DNA from: Shinella sp. PSBB067
Lineage (GTDB): Bacteria > Pseudomonadota > Alphaproteobacteria > Rhizobiales > Rhizobiaceae
Direction: 5' to 3'
Length of the DNA stretch: 64,000 bases
Assembly (NCBI RefSeq): GCF_016839145.1
Contig: NZ_CP069303.1
Span: forward strand, 1,984,001-2,048,000
The notes under the pieces were generated by a model that searched no databases, had not been told where the DNA came from, and worked only from the letters and a program-made list of their open reading frames with translations. A program made the position numbers and the translations under genes. Shown piece after piece: positions 38,245 through 47,394 of this stretch (within the stretch, counting starts at the first letter, position 1; each line of letters begins with the position of its first letter).

Positions 38245-39239
38245 TGCGCACCGTCCATCGTGTGCAGGTCCTGCGGCAGGAAGGAGAAGGTGACGGTCTC
38301 GCCCTCGGCCGGCACGGCAAGGGACGCCGGCACCATGGCGGCGATGCGGGCGCCCGCCGCCTCGACCGTCACCCGGTTCGCCGCCCCGAGGAAGCTCCGC
38401 GCCACCACGCGGCCGTCGAACTGCTTGCGGCCGGCGCCGGTGTCGCCGAGCACGATGTCTTCGGGCCGCAGGCTCGCATAGCTCCGGCCGAAGCCGAGAT
38501 CGTCGACGAAATCCGGCGGCAGCACGTTGGAGGAGCCGACGAAATCCGCGACGAAACGCGTCTGCGGCCGCTTGTAGACCTCCTCCGGCGTGCCGAGTTG
38601 CTGGATCCTGCCGTCGTTGAACACGGCGATGCGGTCCGCCATCGACAATGCCTCGCCCTGGTCGTGGGTGACGAAGATGAAGGTGATGCCGAGCGACTTC
38701 TGCAGCGATTTCAGCTCCTCCTGCATCTGCTCGCGCAGTTTGAGGTCCAGCGCGCCGAGCGGTTCGTCGAGGAGGAGCACGCGGGGGCGGTTGACGAGCG
38801 CCCTTGCCAGCGCCACGCGCTGGCGCTGGCCGCCGGAGAGCTGGCCGGGCCGGCGCGTGCCGTAGCCGGGCAGCTTCACCATGGCGAGCGCCTCTTCCGC
38901 CGCCTTCAGCCGCTCGGCCTTGCCGATACCCTTGACCATCAGGCCGTAGGCGACGTTCTCGAGGATCGAGAGATGCGGGAAGAGGGCATAGTCCTGGAAC
39001 ACCGTGTTGACGTTGCGCCGGTAGGGCGGCACGCCCTCGGCCGTCTCGCCGAAGATCTCGATATGGCCTGATGTCGGCTGCTCGAAACCGGCCATCAGGC
39101 GAAGGCAGGTCGTCTTGCCGGAACCGGACGGCCCGAGCATGGCGAAGAACTCGCCCTCGGCGACGGCGAGGTCCACGCTGTCGACGGCGCGCACGGCGCC
39201 GAAGTGGCGGGATACTTGCTGGAACAGGACGGCGGTCAT
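38241..39239 (-). CDS. potG: Polyamine ABC importer ATPase (PotG/PotA type)
   Basis: 332 residues. Walker [10 protein letters not shown] at about 37-45, signature [10 protein letters not shown], Walker [14 protein letters not shown]-loop VTHDQ, and a C-terminal TOBE domain from about 240. It drives the PotH/PotI pair. The gene begins 312 bp after the binding-protein gene, the gap being occupied by a palindromic repeat that could reduce expression of the membrane and ATPase genes relative to the binding protein. Confidence 0.93.
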   Translation of the reverse strand: MTAVLFQQVSRHFGAVRAVDSVDLAVAEGEFFAMLGPSGSGKTTCLRLMAGFEQPTSGHIEIFGETAEGVPPYRRNVNTVFQDYALFPHLSILENVAYGLMVKGIGKAERLKAAEEALAMVKLPGYGTRRPGQLSGGQRQRVALARALVNRPRVLLLDEPLGALDLKLREQMQEELKSLQKSLGITFIFVTHDQGEALSMADRIAVFNDGRIQQLGTPEEVYKRPQTRFVADFVGSSNVLPPDFVDDLGFGRSYASLRPEDIVLGDTGAGRKQFDGRVVARSFLGAANRVTVEAAGARIAAMVPASLAVPAEGETVTFSFLPQDLHTMDGAQ

Positions 39240-39551
39240 GGGGGCTCCCGATGGTTGGTTCCTGGCGATGGGCGGGGGCGTCCATCGCGGGGCGTCTTCG
39301 TGGCGGAAGAACGGCGCACGCCCCGGATCTTCCGCGAAACGGCTTGTCGATAGATGTTGTGAGGGGCCGTCCTGCCCCTTCTCCCCGGCGGGGAGAAGGT
39401 CGCGGCAGCGGGATGAGGGGAGCCGGAGGCGAAAGCCCCTCATCCGACCCTTCGGGCCACCTTCTCCCCGAGGGGAGAAGGGATGTTCGGCATCGGCGTG
39501 CCTCTATACGGCCACCTTCGCATCGTGCGGCCCGGTTGGGAGGCCGTAACC
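39240..39551. other. Intergenic spacer inside the polyamine importer operon
   Basis: No gene. It contains the complete palindromic repeat at 39375-39482. The rest shows nothing recognisable. The spacer separates the high-demand binding-protein gene from the ATPase and permease genes. Confidence 0.75.
39375..39482. repeat. Rhizobial palindromic intergenic repeat (complete)
   Basis: Two opposed arms, 39375-39420 and 39437-39482, each with a CTTCTCCCC/GGGGAGAAG hairpin and a GGATGAGGGG or CCCCTCATCC inner end. It is the same unit as at 6538-6654. Transcribed hairpins at this place often protect an upstream mRNA segment from 3' decay. Confidence 0.88.
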
Positions 39552-40712
39552 TCAGCGCCCGCCGATCACGCCGATATAGTCGGAGACCCAGCGGTGATAG
39601 GGCACGCATTCGCCCTGGCTTTCGCACTTGGTCGTCGGCGTGCGCCAGAAGGCGATCTTGTCGAAGTTGTCGAAGCCGTTCGTCGCGCAGCCCTCGTCGG
39701 TCAGCAGCGCATTGCCCTTGCAGGCGGCCGGAACCGAGGGAACGGCGCCGAACCAGGCGGCCGCGTCGCCCTGCACCTTGGCGGACAGCGAGTGCTCCAT
39801 CCACATATAGGCGCAGTTCGGATGCTGGCTTTCGGCATGCAGCATGGTCGTGTCCGACCAGCCCGTGACGCCCTCTTCCGGGAAGGTCGAGGCGATGGGC
39901 TGGCCCTCGGCCTTCATCAGGTTGACCTGGAACGGCCAGGAACCGGAGGCGACGACGCCTTCGTTCTTGAAGTCGTCGATCTGGATCATCGCGTCGTGCC
40001 AGTAGCGGCCGACAAGCGTGCGCTGGACGCGCAGGAGGTCGAGCGCGGCCTTGTACTGGTCTTCGTTGAGCTCATAGGGATTCTTGATGCCGAGCTCGGG
40101 CTTGTGCGCCATCAGGTACTGCGCGGCATCCGCGATGTGGATCGGCCCGTCATAGGCCTGCACGCGGCCCTTGTTCGACTTGCCGTCCGGCAGCGTCATC
40201 TCCTCGAAGACGACCTTCCAGCTCTTCGGCGCCTCGCCCTTGAAGGCCTCGGTATTGTACATCAGCACGTTCGGACCCCAGAGATAGGGCGTGCCGTAGT
40301 GAACGCCATTCACCGTATGCCAGGGCGCGCTCTGCAGGCGCTCGTCGATGGTCTTCCAGCTCGGGATGAGGTCGGTGTTGATCGGCTGGACGCGCTTGCC
40401 CGCGACGAGGCGGAGCGAGGCGTCGCCCGAGGCGGTGACGAGGTCGAAGCCGCCCTCGTTCATCAGCGCGACCATTTCGTCCGAGGTCGCGGCGGTCTTC
40501 ACCGTCACCTTGCAGCTCGTCTTCTTCTCGAAGTCGGTGACCCAGTCATAGGCCTTGTCCGTCTCGCCGCGCTCGATATAGCCGGCCCAGGCGACGATGG
40601 AGACCTCGCCCTCGCCGGGGCCGAGCTCCTTCAGCGGCTCCTGCGCGATGGCGGCGGTGGTGAAGGCGAGCGAAAGGGTAAGCGCGGTGCAGGAATGCAG
40701 AAGTCGCTTCAT
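39552..40712 (-). CDS. potF: Polyamine ABC importer substrate-binding protein (PotF/PotD type)
   Basis: 386 residues. Signal peptide MKRLLHSCTALTLSLAFTTA with cleavage near AIAQ (about residue 24). The mature part starts with EGEVSIVAWAGYIERG and has the PotD-like fold with DLVTASGDASLRL and YGTPYLWGPNVLMYN. It captures putrescine or a related polyamine in the periplasm. ATG follows GGGAGACTGTC. First gene of the importer operon ending in patD. A small palindrome, CGGAA-A-TTCCG, lies about 100 bp upstream. Confidence 0.9.
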   Translation of the reverse strand: MKRLLHSCTALTLSLAFTTAAIAQEPLKELGPGEGEVSIVAWAGYIERGETDKAYDWVTDFEKKTSCKVTVKTAATSDEMVALMNEGGFDLVTASGDASLRLVAGKRVQPINTDLIPSWKTIDERLQSAPWHTVNGVHYGTPYLWGPNVLMYNTEAFKGEAPKSWKVVFEEMTLPDGKSNKGRVQAYDGPIHIADAAQYLMAHKPELGIKNPYELNEDQYKAALDLLRVQRTLVGRYWHDAMIQIDDFKNEGVVASGSWPFQVNLMKAEGQPIASTFPEEGVTGWSDTTMLHAESQHPNCAYMWMEHSLSAKVQGDAAAWFGAVPSVPAACKGNALLTDEGCATNGFDNFDKIAFWRTPTTKCESQGECVPYHRWVSDYIGVIGGR

Positions 40713-40897
40713 GACAGTCTCCCGGTTTGGTCCGCTTCGAGCGGTATTGTTCCCGGATGGAAAGGTGCCGCGCTTTTGCCGCTTTCGCAAATTCATTAAT
40801 CAGAATGGCGCTATCGGAAATTCCGAAACCAGCGGAATCTCGCGACAGCTTGGCGTTTCAAGCCAGGCCCTGCCGATGCGCCGGAAGTATCCCCGCC

Positions 40898-41674
40898 CTA
40901 CCCTCGCCCGACGAACGGCATCGCCGTCGCCATGACCGTCATGGTCAGCACATTGGCGTCGAGGGGCAGGCTGGCCATGTAGACGACGGCGTCGGCGACG
41001 TGCCGGACCGGCATGGTCGGCTCGCTGGCGATTTCACCGCTCGGCTGGAGCACGCCGGCGCTCATCCTTTCGGTCATGTCCGTCGCCGCGTTGCCGATGT
41101 CGATCTGCCCGCAGGCGATGTCGTACTTGCGCCCGTCGAGGGCGGTCGACTTGGTGAGCCCGGTGATGGCGTGCTTCGTGGCGGTATAGGGGGCGGAATT
41201 CGGCCGCGGCGTCGTCGCGGAGATCGAGCCGTTGTTGATGATGCGCCCGCCGCGCGGGCTCTGCGCCTTCATGATCCTGAAGGCGTGCTGGGTGCAGAGG
41301 AACGCGCCCGTGAGGTTTGCGGCAAGGATGCTCGACCATTCCTCGAAGGGAATGTCCTCGAGAAGCGCCGGCGAGACGTTGGTGCCGGCATTGTTGACCA
41401 GGAGGTCGAGCCGCCCGAACGCGCGCTCGACGTCCGCGAACACCGCCGCCACCTGCGCCGGGTCGCCGACATCGCAGGCGATGCCGCGGACGGGATTGCC
41501 TGTCTTCGCGGAAATCTCCGAAGCCGCCGTCTCCAGCACGGCAAGCCGCCGCCCGGTGATGACGACCCGGTAGCCCTCGGCGCTGAGGCCGCGCGCGACC
41601 GCAAGCCCGATGCCCGTTCCGCCACCCGTTACCAGGGCGATCCTGCCCTTGCCGGTGCTGCCCCAATCCGTCAT
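40898..41674 (-). CDS. Short-chain dehydrogenase/reductase (SDR)
   Basis: 258 residues. Cofactor motif [13 protein letters not shown] (about 16-28), NNAG at about 93-96, catalytic Ser in NNGSIS and YTATK with Tyr and Lys. A classical NAD(P)-dependent SDR oxidoreductase, cytoplasmic. The ATG has an excellent GGAGGAG site 8 bp upstream; a GTG further upstream is too close to that site. It precedes the polyamine binding-protein gene by 185 bp on the same strand but need not be in that operon. Substrate unknown. Confidence 0.88.
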   Translation of the reverse strand: MTDWGSTGKGRIALVTGGGTGIGLAVARGLSAEGYRVVITGRRLAVLETAASEISAKTGNPVRGIACDVGDPAQVAAVFADVERAFGRLDLLVNNAGTNVSPALLEDIPFEEWSSILAANLTGAFLCTQHAFRIMKAQSPRGGRIINNGSISATTPRPNSAPYTATKHAITGLTKSTALDGRKYDIACGQIDIGNAATDMTERMSAGVLQPSGEIASEPTMPVRHVADAVVYMASLPLDANVLTMTVMATAMPFVGRG

Positions 41675-41860
41675 GTCCGACACTCCTCCAGAATCGATGC
41701 CACAGGCCCTGCGTCAGGACCTATCGCGACGAAGCGGAAATGTCATCGGCGGACACGTTATACCACCCGGAACCGGTATGCCCCGGCTCCGGGCGGCAGG
41801 CTTCTTGATCATGGCTCCTGCTTCACGAAACGCAGAACTCATTCGAACAACAGGCGTTGA

Positions 41861-42082
41861 TCAGGAATGCAGAAGGATGCGCTCACGGCGTTCGTTCATC
41901 GCCGCAAGGCCTTGCTGGATATGAATTTTTCGGGCGTCCTCCATCGCGGCCGCGATGGTCTCGGTGATCACGCGGAGGCTGTCGTCCGATACCAGCGGCG
42001 ATGCCGCACGGGATTCGGCTGAATGCAGTTTGCAGAGCGCGCTGGCCAAAAGCTGCGCGTATTCTTCCGGTTTGCGACCCAT
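41861..42082 (-). CDS. Small hypothetical protein
   Basis: 73 residues, mostly helical and charged (YAQLLASALCKLHSAESRAA, then ITETIAAAMEDARKIHIQQG), no membrane segment. CAGGGACA precedes the ATG. Codon usage resembles neighbouring genes. No family is recognised. It lies between the SDR gene and the histidine kinase gene, with noncoding spacers of about 180 bp on both sides that show no other feature. Confidence 0.5.
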   Translation of the reverse strand: MGRKPEEYAQLLASALCKLHSAESRAASPLVSDDSLRVITETIAAAMEDARKIHIQQGLAAMNERRERILLHS

Positions 42083-42259
42083 TGTCCCTGTTCCCCAACC
42101 TTTTTATTGTATCCACATAAAACCACAAAAAGCGGCACAAAGCCACAATTTTCTCACATGGAAACGAATAAAATCGGGAAGGCCTCCGCGCCCGGAAAAA
42201 AAGCGAAACATTGGAAAACGGGACTGTACGCGACGGCCGGGTCGGGCCGCGCGGAGGTG

Positions 42260-43603
42260 TCAGGCCGGAACGGAAAAGACGATCTCGGCCTGGAAACCGT
42301 CAACGCGCCCGGGGATGGGCGACGACAGGACGAGACTTGCCCGCATCTGCGCGAGCAGCCGGTCGGCGATGGAGAGACCGAGGCCAGAACCCGCCGCCAG
42401 TGTCCTGCCGCGGGCGAAGCGCTCGCGCACGGCGGCAAGCTCGGCCTCGCCCATGGGCGTCGCGGCGTTTCGGATGCGCACCGTGCCCCTTTCGGTCAGG
42501 CAGATGTCGACCGGCGCATCCGCGCTGCCATGCAGGAGCGCATTCTCGATGAGGTTGCGCAGCACGATGGCGAAGGCATCCGCCGCCCCCTCACGCAGCG
42601 CCGGCCCGGCCAGTTCGCTTTGGAAACGGATGCGCCCCGCATCGTCCGAGGCGCGCTGGAAATCGGTGACGACGACGCCGATGACGTCCGCCACGTCGAA
42701 GGTGGTTTGCGCCACCCCGATGCCGGCTTCCGCACGGGCGAGCTGCAACAGCTTCTCCGTCAGCCTGGCGAGCTTCTGCAGCGAGGCTTCGATCTGCCGG
42801 GCCCGGCCGCGCGCCGGGGCATCCGTCAGGCCGGCAAGCAGAAGCTGCGTCTGCGCCAGCGCACCGGCGATCGGCGTGCGCAGTTCGTGGGCGCTGTTGG
42901 CGGTGAATTCCCGCTCGGCGGCCAGCACCGCGCGCAGCCGCGCCAGCAGGAGGTTGACGGAGCGCAGGATCGGCTTCAGCTCCTGCGGCAGGCCCGCCGC
43001 CTCGATGGCCGCCAGATTGCCGCCGTCCTTCTCGCCGATCGCCGCGCGCAGCGTCTCGACCGGAGCCAGCACGCGCCGCACGACGAACCAGACGGCCGTG
43101 ACGGTCAGGGGAACGATGAGCAGCACCGGCAGCAGCAGGGCGAGCGAGCCTTCCCGCGTCGCCTCCCGCCGCTCGGCCGCCGAATCCTGCACCTGCACGA
43201 AGATCGTTTCGTCCATGGTGGCCGCGGTGTAGATGCGGCCCTTCTCCCCCTGCCAGAAGCCGACCTTCAGCGGCGCGCCGAAGGGCCGGGCGGCGGCGGT
43301 ATGCGAATGCAGCAGCACGCGCCCGGTCGCATCGCGCACCTGGTAGGTCAGGTATTCCTCCTCTACGGGGCCGCGCGTCGCCTCGATGCGGCGCGAGTCG
43401 TTCGGATCGTCGCGATGCTTCAGGTCGTCGACCACCAGCGGCACCAGCCGCTCGGCGGTCTCCTGAAGGGCGCTGTCGAAGATTTCGCCGAACTCGTCAT
43501 GCATGACGAAGGCGCCGAAGCCGACGGCCACCAGCCAGAGCAGCGTGATCGTCACCGTGATCCACAGCATGAGCTGGCCGGCAAGGCTGCGCACCCGTCT
43601 CAT
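42260..43603 (-). CDS. Sensor histidine kinase (two-component, PmrB/BasS-like position)
   Basis: 447 residues. Membrane helices at about 11-32 and 153-176 flank a periplasmic sensor domain of about 120 residues. HAMP-like linker, then phosphoacceptor His239 in SAHELRTP, N-box NLIENALLHG and G-box GSGLGLSIADRL. It overlaps the response regulator gene (ATGA). Together with eptA upstream this matches the order of enterobacterial pmrCAB, suggesting a role in sensing envelope stress or metals. Confidence 0.92.
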   Translation of the reverse strand: MRRVRSLAGQLMLWITVTITLLWLVAVGFGAFVMHDEFGEIFDSALQETAERLVPLVVDDLKHRDDPNDSRRIEATRGPVEEEYLTYQVRDATGRVLLHSHTAAARPFGAPLKVGFWQGEKGRIYTAATMDETIFVQVQDSAAERREATREGSLALLLPVLLIVPLTVTAVWFVVRRVLAPVETLRAAIGEKDGGNLAAIEAAGLPQELKPILRSVNLLLARLRAVLAAEREFTANSAHELRTPIAGALAQTQLLLAGLTDAPARGRARQIEASLQKLARLTEKLLQLARAEAGIGVAQTTFDVADVIGVVVTDFQRASDDAGRIRFQSELAGPALREGAADAFAIVLRNLIENALLHGSADAPVDICLTERGTVRIRNAATPMGEAELAAVRERFARGRTLAAGSGLGLSIADRLLAQMRASLVLSSPIPGRVDGFQAEIVFSVPA

Positions 43604-44256
43604 CGGCCCAGCCTGTAGCCGATGCCGCGCAGCGTCTCCACGCAGGTCCGGCCGAGCTTCTTGCGCAGCCGGCTGACATAGACCTCCACGGTGTTGCTCT
43701 CGATCTCCGAGCCGAAGGCGTAGAGCGCCTCCTCGATCTGGCCCTTCGAGACGATGGCGTCCGGCCGCGCCGCAAGCCGCGCCAGCACCGCCCATTCCCG
43801 GCTTGAGAGATCCACCGGCACGCCGTCGCGCAGCACGCGGCGGTCGGCAAGCCGGATGACGAGCGGCCCGGCCTCCACCGCCGGAAGCGCGGCGCCCGCA
43901 TAGCGCCGCGCGACGGCCAGCATGCGCGCGCCGAGCTCGCCGAGATTGAACGGCTTGACGAGATAGTCGTCCGCCCCGCTGTTCAGCCCCTCGATCCGGT
44001 CGGAAATCTGGTCGTGCGCCGTCAGGATGATGACGGGCGTGACGGCGCCCGACCGACGAAGCTCCTCCAGCAGGCTAAGCCCGCTGCCGTCGGGCAGGCG
44101 CAGGTCGAGCAGGACGAGGTCGTAGCCGACCGTGCCCGTCGCGGTGCGCCCGTCGTCCAGCGTACGCATCCAGTCCACGGCGTGGCCGAGCCCGGACACG
44201 TAGTCGCGCACCGCCTCGCCCAGAACCGCGTCGTCCTCGATCAGCAGAATTCTCAA
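43600..44256 (-). CDS. OmpR-family response regulator (TTG start)
   Basis: 218 residues from a TTG. The receiver domain starts MRILLIEDD, with phosphoacceptor Asp51 in LVLLDLRLP and Lys in YLVKPF. The C-terminal OmpR winged helix includes LSSREWAVLARLAA and NTVEVYVSRLRKKLG. ATG codons 18 and 60 bp upstream lack a ribosome site, whereas GGAGAG sits 8 bp before the TTG and the resulting N-terminus is the family norm. It pairs with the histidine kinase gene downstream and follows eptA by 97 bp. Confidence 0.9.
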   Translation of the reverse strand: MRILLIEDDAVLGEAVRDYVSGLGHAVDWMRTLDDGRTATGTVGYDLVLLDLRLPDGSGLSLLEELRRSGAVTPVIILTAHDQISDRIEGLNSGADDYLVKPFNLGELGARMLAVARRYAGAALPAVEAGPLVIRLADRRVLRDGVPVDLSSREWAVLARLAARPDAIVSKGQIEEALYAFGSEIESNTVEVYVSRLRKKLGRTCVETLRGIGYRLGR

Positions 44257-44353
44257 GCGCCCGGCTCTCCGCATCGCGGCGGCAATGGTACGCCGCCGCT
44301 TTCCGAATCCGGACAATACATCGGCAAGACCCGTCTTGCCATCGCCGCCGCGC

Positions 44354-45991
44354 TCAGGATGTCGCCCCCAGCCGGCAGCCCGACACGATGTCGAGCGCGG
44401 GATCGCGCACCCCGGTTTCCACGCGCATCATGCCGAGCACGGTGTGGAAGAGGTTGTCGTGCGACTGCGGCTCGCCCACCTTGCCGGCAAGGCAGGCGGC
44501 GGAATAGGCGGCCTTCTCACTCCTGCCAAGCCAGAGCACGAAGGGCACATGGGTCTGCTGGCTCGGCGCGATCATGTAGGGCGCGCCGTGCAGGTAGAGG
44601 CCGAGCTCGCCGAGCGACTCGCCATGGTCGGACATGTAGAGCATGGAGACGTCGAGCCGGTTCTCCTGCTTTTCCAGCCGGTCGATCACGCTGGCCAGGA
44701 TATGGTCCGTATAGGCGATCGTGTTGTCATAGGCGTTGACGATCTCCTCCTTCGTGCAATCGGAGAATTCGGCGCTGCGGCAATCGGGCACGAAGCGGCG
44801 AAATTCCTCGGGATAGCGCTCGTAATAGGCGGGGCCGTGGCTGCCGATCTGGTGCAGCACCAGCACCGTGTCCCTGTCGATGGAGCCGATCCGCGCATCC
44901 AGTGCGTCGAGCAGCACCTGGTCGCGGCATTCGCCATGCGCGCAATAGGCGGGATTGCCGTCCTTGATGAGGGAGCGCGACGTCACGCGCCGGGCGATCT
45001 CCTTGTCGCCGGTATTGTTGTCCCACCATTCGACGTCGACGCCGGCATGGGAGAGCACGTCGAGCAGGTTCTCCGTCGAAAGCCCCTTGCGGTGCGAGTA
45101 CTCGGCACGCGTATAGACGGAGAACATGCAGGGAAGCGAGACGGCGGTCGCCGTGCCGCAGCTCGTCGTGTCGGGGAAATAGAGGATGTCCTTCTTCGCC
45201 AGTTCCGGGTTCGTCTCGCGTGCATAGCCGCCGAGCGAGAAATCGTCGGCACGCGCCGTTTCTCCGGCCACGACGATCATCAGGCGCGGCTTGCGCGCGC
45301 CGAGCGGCGCGTCCGTGACATGCGCATCCTTCCCGAGCGGCGCGACAGCGACATTCACGTCGCCCGACTGGCTGGCGGCAAACTGGATGGCGGTGACGAG
45401 CGGCACGAAGGGATTGAGCGTCTCGAACCAGTCGTGATGCGCCCGCACGGTCGCGGCATAGACGCGGGCATGGGAAAGGCCCGCGACGAGCGCGAGGACG
45501 AGCGCCGGCACGATGACGGCGAGGTTGCCGCGCAGCTTGCCGAGGAAGTTGCGGTGGCGGACCTTCACGAAGACCAGCAGCAGCGAGGGCAGCATGCCGT
45601 AGGCCAGCATATGCAGCACGAAGCCGGGTGTGACGAGATGGCCGGCTTCTGCACTGTTCGTTTCCGCCGCATTGCGGATCATCTCGATGTCGATGATGAC
45701 GCCGAACCGGTCCATGAACCACGCACCGGCGGCACTCGCCATGATCAGGACGATGAAGAGCGGCTTCATCACGTATTTCAGCGAAACCGCGACGCAGAGC
45801 GCGATATAGAGGCAGGCAAGGCCGATGGCGATGAAGGCGAGCGTGGTCGGCCGGCCCTCCAGATAGCGCCAGCCCTTCGACCAGAAGCTCCAGTTGGTGA
45901 GCACCAGAAGATAAAGCGCCGTCAGGATGCCGACGGTGACGCTGCCGAGTTCGGGCCGCCACAGGCCGGCGCGGCGGGTTGTTTCGCGCAT
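44354..45991 (-). CDS. eptA: Lipid A phosphoethanolamine transferase
   Basis: 545 residues, against 547 for E. coli EptA. Five N-terminal membrane helices (about 17-33, 50-70, 76-93, 124-143, 158-175) precede a periplasmic sulfatase-fold domain. VVAGETARADDFSLGGY supplies metal ligand Glu244; the nucleophile is Thr280 in SCGTATAVSLPCMFS; further ligands are in MSDHGESLGE. Multiple Cys residues would form the conserved disulfides. It adds phosphoethanolamine to lipid A and lowers affinity for cationic peptides. AAAGGA precedes the ATG. The response regulator and kinase genes follow directly, as in pmrCAB. Confidence 0.93.
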   Translation of the reverse strand: MRETTRRAGLWRPELGSVTVGILTALYLLVLTNWSFWSKGWRYLEGRPTTLAFIAIGLACLYIALCVAVSLKYVMKPLFIVLIMASAAGAWFMDRFGVIIDIEMIRNAAETNSAEAGHLVTPGFVLHMLAYGMLPSLLLVFVKVRHRNFLGKLRGNLAVIVPALVLALVAGLSHARVYAATVRAHHDWFETLNPFVPLVTAIQFAASQSGDVNVAVAPLGKDAHVTDAPLGARKPRLMIVVAGETARADDFSLGGYARETNPELAKKDILYFPDTTSCGTATAVSLPCMFSVYTRAEYSHRKGLSTENLLDVLSHAGVDVEWWDNNTGDKEIARRVTSRSLIKDGNPAYCAHGECRDQVLLDALDARIGSIDRDTVLVLHQIGSHGPAYYERYPEEFRRFVPDCRSAEFSDCTKEEIVNAYDNTIAYTDHILASVIDRLEKQENRLDVSMLYMSDHGESLGELGLYLHGAPYMIAPSQQTHVPFVLWLGRSEKAAYSAACLAGKVGEPQSHDNLFHTVLGMMRVETGVRDPALDIVSGCRLGATS

Positions 45992-46146
45992 GGATCGTCC
46001 TTTCACGTCTTTCCCGGCAAGGGCCGCCGCGCGACCCGCCGTCCCGCCCTTCCTGCAACGGCAAGCTGACAGCCGGCTGAACGGCACCGTTCAGCACGGC
46101 GTCAGGTTTGCGGCCCATGGGGCGCGGATAGACGATGAGGTGATAC

Positions 46147-46311
46147 GTGAAACCGAAACTGCTTCATCCCGGCGTGCTTTTCGTCGGCGCGCTGGTTTTC
46201 ATGGTGCTGGCCATTCCCCTCGCCCGGCCCCGGCTCGCACAACTGCACGACGAGGGCCTGCACAGAGCCTTGCTGTGGGGCAACGGCGCACAGGGTGGCG
46301 CGACGGATTGA
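46147..46311 (+). CDS. Small single-span membrane protein (candidate)
   Basis: 54 codons from GTG, with GAGG six bases upstream. Residues about 7-26 are hydrophobic (HPGVLFVGALVFMVLAIPLA), followed by a charged tail (RPRLAQLHDEGLHRALLWGN). It is divergent from eptA across 155 bp. The predicted topology and ribosome site make it plausible, but no family is recognised and chance cannot be excluded in GC-rich DNA. Confidence 0.45.
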   Translation: MKPKLLHPGVLFVGALVFMVLAIPLARPRLAQLHDEGLHRALLWGNGAQGGATD

Positions 46312-46335
46312 GGCCCGGCGACCGTGCCGGACGGA

Positions 46336-46364
46336 AAATCCGATTGCATTTTGCAATCGGATTT
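46336..46364. promoter_or_regulatory. Perfect 13-bp inverted repeat upstream of the glutathione transferase gene
   Basis: AAATCCGATTGCA (46336-46348), a TTT loop, and TGCAATCGGATTT (46352-46364). It lies 35 bp before the start of the transferase gene and 25 bp after the small membrane-protein ORF. Its AT content and lack of a T-run argue for an operator rather than a terminator. Confidence 0.5.
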
Positions 46365-46398
46365 GCGACAAAGGAAGGACGGCAAACGGGAGGATGCC

Positions 46399-47058
46399 AT
46401 GAAGCCTGTTCTCTATGCCCACCCCTTTTCGAGCTACTGCCAGAAGGTGCTGACCGCGCTTTATGAAAACGGCACGGACTTCGAGTACCACATGCTCGAC
46501 CACACCAAGCAGGATGTCCTTGCCGAGTTCGAGGCGCGCTGGCCGATCAAGCGCTTTCCCATTCTCGTCGACGGCGAGCGCACCATCGTGGAAGCGACCA
46601 TCGTCATCGAATATCTCGGGCTCTATTATCCGGGACCCGTGAAGCTGATCTCCGACGATCCGAAGGCGGCGATCGACGTGCGCATGCTCGACCGTTTCTT
46701 CGACAACTACGTGTCCACGCCGCAGCAGAGGATCGTCTTCAACGCCCTGCGGCCGGAGACGGACCGCGACCCCTACGGTGACGAAGAGGCGCGCCGGATG
46801 CTGGAGCGCGCCTATGCCTGGCTCGACCGGCACATGGAGGGCAGGACCTGGGCCACCGGCGAGGCCTTCACGCTCGCCGATTGCGGTGCCGGCCCGTTCC
46901 TGTTCTACGCCGACTGGACGCACGCCATCGACCCGGCCTTCCGCAACGTGCGCGCCTACCGCCGGCGGCTGCTCGAACGCCCCGCCTTCGCCCGCGCGGT
47001 GGACGAGGCCCGGCCCTACCGGCCCTTCTTCCCGCTCGGCGCGCCGGACCGGGACTAA
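46399..47058 (+). CDS. Glutathione S-transferase family protein
   Basis: 219 residues. Thioredoxin-like N-terminal domain (MKPVLYAHPFSSYCQKVLTA, with Ser/Cys near residues 11-14; KRFPILVDGERTIVEATIVIEYL including the cis-Pro and Glu-Ala/Ser-type glutathione motif) and an all-helical C-terminal domain (FTLADCGAGPFLFYADW). Cytoplasmic, glutathione-dependent. GGGAGGAT precedes the ATG. A perfect inverted repeat in the promoter region suggests control by a dimeric repressor. Confidence 0.9.
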   Translation: MKPVLYAHPFSSYCQKVLTALYENGTDFEYHMLDHTKQDVLAEFEARWPIKRFPILVDGERTIVEATIVIEYLGLYYPGPVKLISDDPKAAIDVRMLDRFFDNYVSTPQQRIVFNALRPETDRDPYGDEEARRMLERAYAWLDRHMEGRTWATGEAFTLADCGAGPFLFYADWTHAIDPAFRNVRAYRRRLLERPAFARAVDEARPYRPFFPLGAPDRD

Positions 47059-47183
47059 CCGTCCCCCGTCACAGGCAACCGCAGGCGGATGCAAGATCCG
47101 CCCGAACCTGTCCAAACGCGCCCGGAACAATCGCTGGCTTCGTCGGTTGAACCCTCGTCAATGACGATTAGGCGTGATCGCAT

Positions 47184-47381
47184 ATGCCCGACCAATCCAA
47201 GCTCTTTCCCGACCATCGCAGACTGTCGGGGGAACGCTACACCGTGGAGACCTTCCGCGCGGCCTACGACCTGTCCCAGGAAGAGGCAAGGCGCCTGTTC
47301 GAAAAGTTCGGCCCCTCCAAGCGGGAACTCGACCTTCTCATGCGCGCCCGCCGCGACCCCGAGCAGTTCCTGAACTTCTGA
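47184..47381 (+). CDS. Small hypothetical protein, DUF3606-like
   Basis: 65 residues, helical and charged: YTVETFRAAYDLSQEEARRL then FEKFGPSKRELDLLMRARRD. The pattern of a short helix-turn-helix with KFG.S..EL loosely resembles DUF3606 proteins. Ribosome site weak. It lies 14 bp upstream of another small hydrophilic protein gene, likely co-transcribed. Function unknown. Confidence 0.6.
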   Translation: MPDQSKLFPDHRRLSGERYTVETFRAAYDLSQEEARRLFEKFGPSKRELDLLMRARRDPEQFLNF

Positions 47382-47394
47382 AAGGAGTCAGACC

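Noticed and set aside
37294..39804. Apparent 836-codon fusion ending in the PotH permease
   Set aside because: Only the last 316 codons resemble a permease; the rest is the ATPase gene read in another frame.
43600..44316. Longer response regulator starting at an upstream codon
   Set aside because: Adds an Arg-rich tail with no ribosome site; the TTG at 44256 gives the standard MRILLIEDD start with GGAGAG eight bases upstream.
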